From NCBI RefSeq assembly GCF_033118175.1, contig NC_083698.1:49083501-49147500 (forward strand): a stretch of DNA of 64,000 bases. The letters are read 5' to 3'. The notes beneath the pieces are model-generated. The model was not told where the DNA came from. It saw only the letters and a list, made by a program, of their open reading frames with translations, and made no database searches. Made by a program: the position numbers and the translations under genes. This stretch comes from Dama dama (taxonomy: Eukaryota; Chordata; Mammalia; Artiodactyla; Cervidae). Position 1 is the stretch's first letter, and each line of letters begins with the position of its first letter. Shown one piece after another: positions 57,440-64,000 of this stretch.

Positions 57440-58830
57440 GATATGTCCCTTAATTGGTTGATATCTCTCAGTGGGCTGGCACGCAGTCACCCCAAGCTCA
57501 TCATATCCAAAAGTGAACTAATTACTTCCTCACCATCAACTAACTGCTTTTCTAAAGTTCCATCAGGGAGTGGGTGTCACCCTCTGAGCTCACTAATTCA
57601 GGAATCTGAGGATCACATCATCTAGACTCTTCCCCCTCCCTCACCTCCTTTCCTCCTCACATTTAATTGGGGGCATCAATACATCAAGGTATGTGTCAGA
57701 TATGTCACTTTTCTGTCTCCCCCTTCAATAGCTTTTAGTTTCTACAGTCTGATCATCTCTCACAGAGAACAAGTCAGTTGGGCTCCTTGACTCCAGTTTC
57801 CCCACCACCAGAACAACCACCACCATCTGCCTCACCACCCACTGAATCCAACTTCTTCCACATTTCTTTAACAGAGTTACCTCTGAAGCACAAACCTGAG
57901 GCTCCTTCTGCTCCAGTCCTAAAGGATAAACTGTAGATAGTACACAAGGCCTTTTGTAGGGCACTCCTATCAACCTCTTTAGCCTCATATCCCACCCTAA
58001 ACACTCTTCTTACCACCAGCATTTTGGAAAACATACTATTCTCTTTGGAGCTACTCCACAGGACCTGCCTGTAGCATACTTATTTGTGAGCACACTTATT
58101 TGTGCTATCCTTCCCACCTCAACCTTCTCTCCTTGCCACAACTTATTTAGAGATGCACTTAAAATATTACCTCCTGTGTGACACCAGCTCCCTCCCCACC
58201 CTATAGTTCTCTCTTCCCTGAGTTTGCAGCACCACAAAGCTTATCACGGGCTCTAAAAGCACAGGCTTAAAGCCTTGCAATGACAGGCTTTACTCCTGGT
58301 CCTGCCAATTGCAACCCAACAATAGGGTGTGTTTACAAGTTAGTAACTTTCCCTGAGTCACTTTCTTCACCTGCACAAAGGGCTATACTGTGTATCTGTT
58401 ACATTTGTTGTCCTGTAGTTGCTAAGTTGTATCCAACTCTTTGCAACCTCATGGACTGTAGCCTACCAGGTTCCTCTTCTCTGTCCATGGGATTTCCCAG
58501 GCAAGAGTACTGGAGTGGGTTGCCATTTCCTTCTCCAAGGGATCTTCCCCACCCAGGGATCGAACCCACATCTGCTGCTTGGCAAGAGGATTCTTTACCA
58601 CTGAGTCACCTGCAAAGCCCCCTGTTACATATGTCCCGATGAGATGCCTACCAGAAATGCTTAGCACAAAGCCTAGTTGATGTCTTGCCTCTCTGTTTGC
58701 AAACTGAGGCCTTTAGAGTTAAGTAATTTGTTGTTTTATTTTAGACCTCTTTACCTCTTAGTACAAATAGTGCTGTATCTGGCACACAGTACCTGCTCAA
58801 TAAATATTAATATTTACAGAATATTGTATG
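57440..58830 (+). mobile_element. L2 LINE, long fragment interrupted by a SINE
   Basis: AGTGAACTAATTACTTCCTC, GACTCTTCCCCCTCCCTCAC, CTACAAGGCC-like blocks and the terminal CTGGCACACAGTACCTGCTC AATAAAT follow the L2 ORF2 and 3' end in order. The Bov-tA at 58405-58621 splits it. Confidence 0.75.
58405..58621 (-). mobile_element. Bov-tA SINE, antisense, inside L2
   Basis: Reversed BovA body and tRNA-like head ending ACTGAGTCACCTGCAAAGCC. Flanked by CTGTTACAT at 58396-58404 and 58622-58630. Confidence 0.93.
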
Positions 58831-58834
58831 AAGG

Positions 58835-59160
58835 AATAAAAAATCAATTACATCAAAAGAAATTCCAAATCTTACAAAGACTACTATACTTGGATTTACT
58901 TTAGGGATGAGAGTTAAGATTTGGTCTTCCACCGTATGGTGAGCTTCCTTGAAAGTTTGTTTCTGAAGTGTAACCAACTGTGGATTATATAATAGGATTT
59001 AAATGACCATTTATGGGAATTATTCCATAACAACATATTACTAAATTCCTTTAAATCGGTTTACATTTTTGTTAAACTATCTGAATTGAGTGAGAAACCA
59101 AGGAAAGGAAACCAAGAAACCAAGTTAAGGAAGAACTTAAAATTACTTCTCTGTTAGAAG
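58835..59160. other. Intergenic DNA, nothing recognised
   Basis: AT-rich, no family identified. Confidence 0.4.
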
Positions 59161-59164
59161 GAGA

Positions 59165-59545
59165 AATATTGTATGATATTGCTTATATGTGGACTCTAAA
59201 GAGAAATGATACAAATGAACTTACAAAACAGTGACTCACAGACTTGGAGAACCAATTTATGGTTTTAGGGGTTTGGGTGGGGGGATTGGGGGAAGGGATA
59301 GTTGGGGAGTTTGGGATGGACATGTACACCCTGCTATGTGTAAGCTGGATAGCAGACAAGAACCTACTGTATAGAACATGGAACTCTGCTCAATGTTATA
59401 TGGCTGCCTGGACAGGAGGGGAGTTTTGGAGGAGAATGGATACAAACGTATGTGTGACCATGTCCCTTCCCAGTTCACCTGAAACTATCATAAAATTGTT
59501 TGATAATTGGCTATAACAATAACAAATAAAAAGTTTTTTTTTAAA
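59165..59545 (+). mobile_element. L1 LINE 3' end
   Basis: GAAATATTGTATGATATTGC, TTATATGTGGACTCTAAAGA and CTGAAACTATCATAAAATTG, ending with an A/T-rich tail, are the sense artiodactyl L1 3' end. Confidence 0.85.
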
Positions 59546-59549
59546 TTAC

Positions 59550-60115
59550 TTCTCTGTTGCTTCTTGTATTGTTTTGTAAGTGGTGTTTGGAAATATATAT
59601 GCATACATTGGCTGTCATAATTTTATGCCTTGTTATAAGTTTAATATATCTTTGTAAATGATTTTCAGAGTTTATCTGAGGTTTAAATGCAAGAAATAAC
59701 TTCTAATCTCACCCATGTTCATTGGTTGAATTTATGAATTAGTCAATATTCTATGTTCATGAATATCATCCTAACTGGTTATCCTTACTTAGCTATTTAC
59801 CTAGAACTGAGTAAATGCAAATTCACCCTAGTTTAGTTTTGAGAGACAGTCAAACAGACATACGGATTTAGAGGGAATTTGCCATTTCTACCTTTTAAGA
59901 CAACATAATTTCTCATAGAGTACTGAAGAGATAAAATTTAAATAATCCTTGTATGGTTGAAAAAGAATTCTCCAGTTCTCCCCAAGATGTAATACTGCAT
60001 ATTTAAGGAAGGATGCACTTCCATAAAACTGATATACACACACATGATTATCTTACAGTGAAAAGTTCACAATGACTAGACTTAGATATTATGTGATGAA
60101 TTACAATCACATTTA
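59550..60115. other. Intergenic DNA, nothing recognised
   Basis: AT-rich, no family identified. Confidence 0.4.
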
Positions 60116-60118
60116 CTT

Positions 60119-60655
60119 TTTGTTCAGTTCAGTTCAGTTCAGTCGCTCAGTTGTGTCCGACTCTTTGCGACCCCATGAATCTCAGCACGCCAGGCCTCCC
60201 TGTCCATCACCAACTCCCGGAGTCTACACAAACCCATGCCCATCGAGTCGGTGATACCATCCAGCCATCTCATCCTCTGTCATCCCCTTCTCCTCCTGCC
60301 CCCTTAAAAAAGATATATTAGTTTCTATGCAAAACCTCCTGTTTGACCACTTCCAATTTGCCTTGATTCATGGACCTAACATTCCAGGTTCCTATGCAAC
60401 ATTGCTGTTTACAGCATCAGACTTTACTTGCATCACCAGTCACATCCACAACTGGATGTTGTTTTTGCTTTGGCTCGTCTCTTCATTCTTTCAGGAGCTA
60501 TTTCTCCACTGATTTCCAGTAACATATTGGGCACCTATCAACCTGGGGAGTTCATCTTTCAGTAGTGATGTACAGGGAAGCCTGGCATGCTGCAGTCCAT
60601 GGGGTCGCAAAGAGTTGGACATGACTGAGTGACCGAATTGAACTGACTGATGTAA
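60119..60655 (-). mobile_element. Rearranged BovB LINE
   Basis: Three BovB pieces are joined. 60119-60300 is the reversed 3' end, starting with a (GTTCA)n run. About 60305-60545 is a reversed upstream part of BovB (CATGGACCTAACATTCCAGG, TTGTTTTTGCTTTGGCTC). About 60560-60655 is another 3' end in the forward direction. The middle of the element is deleted. Confidence 0.85.
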
Positions 60656-60734
60656 AACCTTTTACAGACATGTCAATACTCAGTGACATTCCTTAACCTT
60701 CCTGATTTATTCTAAAAATCAAGTTTATTTTAAA

Positions 60735-61046
60735 GAGAGTGAAAGTGAAAGTCACTCAATTGTGTCTGACCCTTTGTGACCCATAGACTATAGTCCATGG
60801 AATTCTCCAGGCCAGAATACTGGAGTGGGTAGCCTGTCCCTTCTCCAGGGGATCTTCCTGACCCAGGGATCGAACCCAGGTCTCCTTCATTGCAGGTGGA
60901 TTCTTTACCAGCTGAGCCACAAGGGAAGCCCAAGAATACTGGAGTGGGTAGCCTATCCTTTCTCCAGCAGATCTTCTCAACCCAGGAATGGAACTGGGTC
61001 TCCTGCATTACAGGTGGATTCTTTACCAACTGAGCTATCAGGGAAG
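60735..61046 (-). mobile_element. Bov-tA SINE with duplicated tRNA-like head, antisense
   Basis: Reversed BovA body, then the tRNA-like head twice: ...GAGCCACAAGGGAAGCCC (to about 60931) and again from AGAATACTGGAGTGGGTAGC to GAGCTATCAGGGAAGCTC (to 61049). Confidence 0.88.
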
Positions 61047-61260
61047 CTCTTTTAATAAGATAAGTTTTGTTGATATACAGAATAATTCTGATAACAAGAA
61101 TGCAAAATAGAACAGAGTCTTATATAAAGAAACTGAAGACAATCTATTCCTATCTTCACCTTAAAAACCTACTCTAGCCAGTGGAGAATGGCTCCCTGTT
61201 TTCAAAGAAAAACAGAAAATAAAATTCCTTTGGAAAGAAGTAGAGAACCAATACAGTCTT

Positions 61261-61346
61261 CTTTGTTGTTGTTCAGTTGTCAAGTCTCATGCACTGCAGC
61301 ATGCCAGGCTTCCTTGTCCCTCACCATCTCCCAGAGTTTACTCCTT
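61261..61346 (-). mobile_element. BovB LINE 3'-end fragment, antisense
   Basis: GTTGTTGTTCAGTTGTCAAG and CATGCCAGGCTTCCTTGTCC correspond to the reversed BovB terminus with a small internal deletion. Confidence 0.75.
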
Positions 61347-61559
61347 TACACTGTTGAAATATAATCAGAAGAGGAGACCAGGAAAAGATAACTGATATTA
61401 AAAAAAAAAAAAATCTGAGAGATAATAGAGATCAGATATAGTCAAGAAAAATAAGATGGAAACATACATTAAGGAATCCTCTGAAGTTGTCTGATCCTTT
61501 GTTTCCTAGACTAACCAATCATAAGAGGTAACATTACCTACTCTATTTAGTCTGACTAT

Positions 61560-61880
61560 TTTTACTGTTTTACTTTATTCCAGTTTTAATTGAGCTTTAA
61601 CTGACATAAAAGCACTATATAAATTTAAGGAGTATAGCATAATGATTTGACTTACATACATCTTGAAATTGCTATCATAAGGTTTAGTGAACATCCATCA
61701 TTTCATATAGATACAAAATTAAAGAAATGGAAAAAAAATTGTGTGCAATGATAATTCTTAGGATTTATTTTCTTAACAACTTTTGTATATAATATACAGG
61801 AGTGTTAATTATAATTATCATGTTGTACATTACACTCCTACTTCTTATTTATCTTAATACTCTATTCTTTACAATGCTAC
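61560..61880 (-). mobile_element. Old L1 LINE 3' UTR, antisense
   Basis: CAGTTTTAATTGAGCTTTAA, AAGGAGTATAGCATAATGAT and CATGTTGTACATTACACTCC follow the reversed L1M 3' UTR. Confidence 0.75.
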
Positions 61881-61884
61881 CTAA

Positions 61885-63350
61885 TATTTTTACTCTTGGG
61901 AAGATACTATAAGATGGGCTGGTTTTTCAGTTGCACTTTAAATAGTGCAGAAATGATAGCAATATATTTTCTTTTTAATCTTGATATTCAAACTCAAAAG
62001 GGTTTTTTTTTAAATAACACTTTTAATCAAAATTAAAATCCATTGTCTGAAATTTTTTATATGTAAAATATCATTGGTTATTCCAATTTTATTATTTTAT
62101 TTTGAAACTGCATATTTTTGGCCCCTGACTGGCTAGAATTTCAGGAACCAACATCACATCTACACATCTCTTTGCTAAAAGTTACAAGTTTTCAAAAATA
62201 CTCAGAACTAGTGACAGCCATCATATAAAATAATTTCTAGAGAAGTACAAAAATAATATGCTCTTTGCTGGCTAAGTGCATGGCATGTTATTTTGTGATT
62301 TTTGACTTCAAATTTCAAGTTCATGCATTAACCTCCAAAGCAACTGACTCTTCAGTTAAACAATCTGTTGCATTCAGAAAAATCTAGAAATTGGGTTAAA
62401 CTAATGTTATAGAATTACTGGTAGAATTAAGAAAAATGTGATAGTCATGGAATTAGCTTAAATTTATTTTTACTGACACAGAGCATTTATTCTTTAATTT
62501 TTGATAATTAATTCCATTCTTTAACCAAGAGGTATTCCCTTACACTGTGTCAGTTACATTGCATTTTGTTCTCATTTCTAATGTGAAACTAAGGCATGCA
62601 AATTAAAGTGAAAATTTCACAATCATCTGGTGTATTTGACCTGTGTAGAAACCTAATCTAAAAAGAGGGGAAAGAAAATTCAGACTATTTTTATCTAAAA
62701 GCACATTTAAGGCTGGTATTAAGTAATGCATTTGACTGCCCCAGAGAAATTAATTGTATTTCTAATATTAATTCTAAGCTCTCTTCTTTGTCTTGAAAAA
62801 ATTATTCCAGGCTTCCCTTTTATTCCAGGCATCCCTTTTATTCTGAGTTGCAATGCTATTGCACAGTTGCTAAATTTAGCACTTTATACACATTTAATTA
62901 TAACAGGATTTATCTCCTCATTAATAATGACAGTTAATGAATATGGGTTATAATGGAAACTGTGGCTTCCCTTGAGTTTTTCCTCCTCTTCAAAGTTATC
63001 TTTATAATATTATTTTTATAGTATAATTTTTTCTCTTTGATCAAAGTTTGTCATTCACCCTTCGAGGTAACGATGTACAAATAATTAAACCAATCTGAAT
63101 TAACTTGTCAAGTGTGGCTGATTGGACACACTGTAGGAAATAACTTGACCTGGCCTAGATTTAATTATCTGCATTTGGATTTCTCATATACATGTATTAC
63201 ACTTTTATTCCAACAGAAGCTCTTATCTTGGGCTATCATGTTTAGATACATTTAACCAAGTATTCTTTATAGACTTATTCATCAGTCTTTCTTTTTTTTT
63301 TTTTATCAGATACCCTCCAGAGTCTAACACAGACCTTGAATGCTAAATTG
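61885..63350. other. AT-rich intergenic DNA, nothing recognised
   Basis: An 18-base tandem duplication (TATTCCAGGCTTCCCTTT, 62803-62838) is the only structure noticed. Confidence 0.4.
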
Positions 63351-63368
63351 AATTTAAACAATTATGTA

Positions 63369-63426
63369 ACAAAACCCACTGGGGAAAAAAAATAATAATA
63401 ATAAAAATTAAAAAAGAAAAAAAAAA
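63369..63426 (+). mobile_element. 58-base A-rich micro-insertion with target duplication
   Basis: ACAAAACCCACTGGGG followed by an A-rich tail is bounded on both sides by the perfect 13-base repeat AAACAATTATGTA (63356-63368 and 63427-63439). This is a retroposition that copied almost only the tail of its template. Confidence 0.85.
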
Positions 63427-63649
63427 AAACAATTATGTATATTGAGCTGAAGAGTGAGGGGCTAGGGTTACTTGATTTTTGACATCTCAAGTTGGTTTTC
63501 TAGACTTTAAAAATGTAAGTGTTGTGTGATTTTCATATAAGAAAATACCAAGGCATGTAAATGATGGTAAAATACTTCTGTTTGAGGAGGAAGCCTGTAA
63601 CAGACCAGTTAGCTGGCTTCCCATCACTGAGATCACCACATGTTTGGCT

Positions 63650-63865
63650 GACAGCAGCCTCATCTGTAAAATGGGAACAATGATAGCTTTTGTTTGTCAT
63701 GTAGGAAGGGATCCTTGCAGAAGGTGGGAGGTTGCACAAGGTTTGCTGGGACTTTCCCAGTTTTAAAACTGAAAGTCCTATGTCCTGGGAATCCCCTCAG
63801 TCACAGCTGGGCGAAATGACCTCTGAGTTTTCTTTCAAGTCGTAAGATTCTAAGATGCAGGGCCT
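63650..63865 (+). mobile_element. MIR SINE
   Basis: CTCATCTGTAAAATGGGAAC, then GAAATGACCTCTGAGTTTTC and AAGATTCTAAGATGC, correspond to the MIR 3' half. Confidence 0.6.
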
Positions 63866-64000
63866 ACCCCAGGCAAACTGGGAGGTAGAAGGATGTTTAT
63901 TTTCCACACCTCCTAGCAGGCCTTCTCTCTTCCTCAGCTGCCTAGTGCCTTCATTTTCTTCTCTTGTCTTTTCTCAAAATCTGCTCTCCTACTGATTCAT

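Overview
The window is a piece of a ruminant (Pecora) nuclear genome. The basis is its repeat content: BovB (RTE-type) LINE fragments, tRNA-derived Bov-tA SINEs and shorter BovA-unit SINEs in many copies, cetartiodactyl CHR-type SINEs, artiodactyl L1 3' ends, and a mariner hairpin of the ruminant miR-2284/2285 type. There are no operons, CRISPR arrays or bacterial genes. The species (cattle, sheep, goat, other) cannot be fixed from the sequence alone.

One protein-coding gene is visible: ST7 (suppression of tumorigenicity 7), read on the minus strand. Its main first coding exon is at 55354-55504 inside a CpG island (about 54700-55720). It starts MAEAGTGFLEQLKSC and ends with a phase-1 GT donor. 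A second, very short first exon lies 53.5 kb further down the gene at 1783-1804. It encodes MFGTESS plus one base, and its donor has the same phase, so either exon can be joined to the same exon 2, which lies beyond position 1. The gene therefore appears to have two promoters: a CpG-island promoter, and an intronic promoter carrying a perfect CRE (TGACGTCA, 2218-2225).

Layout: 1-2470 holds the alternative first exon and its presumed promoter. From 2470 to 55353 is ST7 intron 1, largely transposon debris (BovB, L1, L2, MIR, Tigger and hAT elements, many SINEs) with AT-rich stretches in which I recognise nothing. 54700-55720 is the main ST7 promoter and exon 1. 55720-64000 is upstream intergenic DNA (in other mammals the gene on this side is CAPZA2), holding L2, L1, BovB and SINE copies and no recognisable exon.

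No undescribed biological system is apparent. The points most worth checking are the second ST7 promoter and exon, the miR-2284/2285-like hairpin at 51167-51236, two L1 insertions with 5' inversions, a minus-strand mRNA-like retrocopy at 43394-43890, and several insertion events whose target-site duplications can be read directly.
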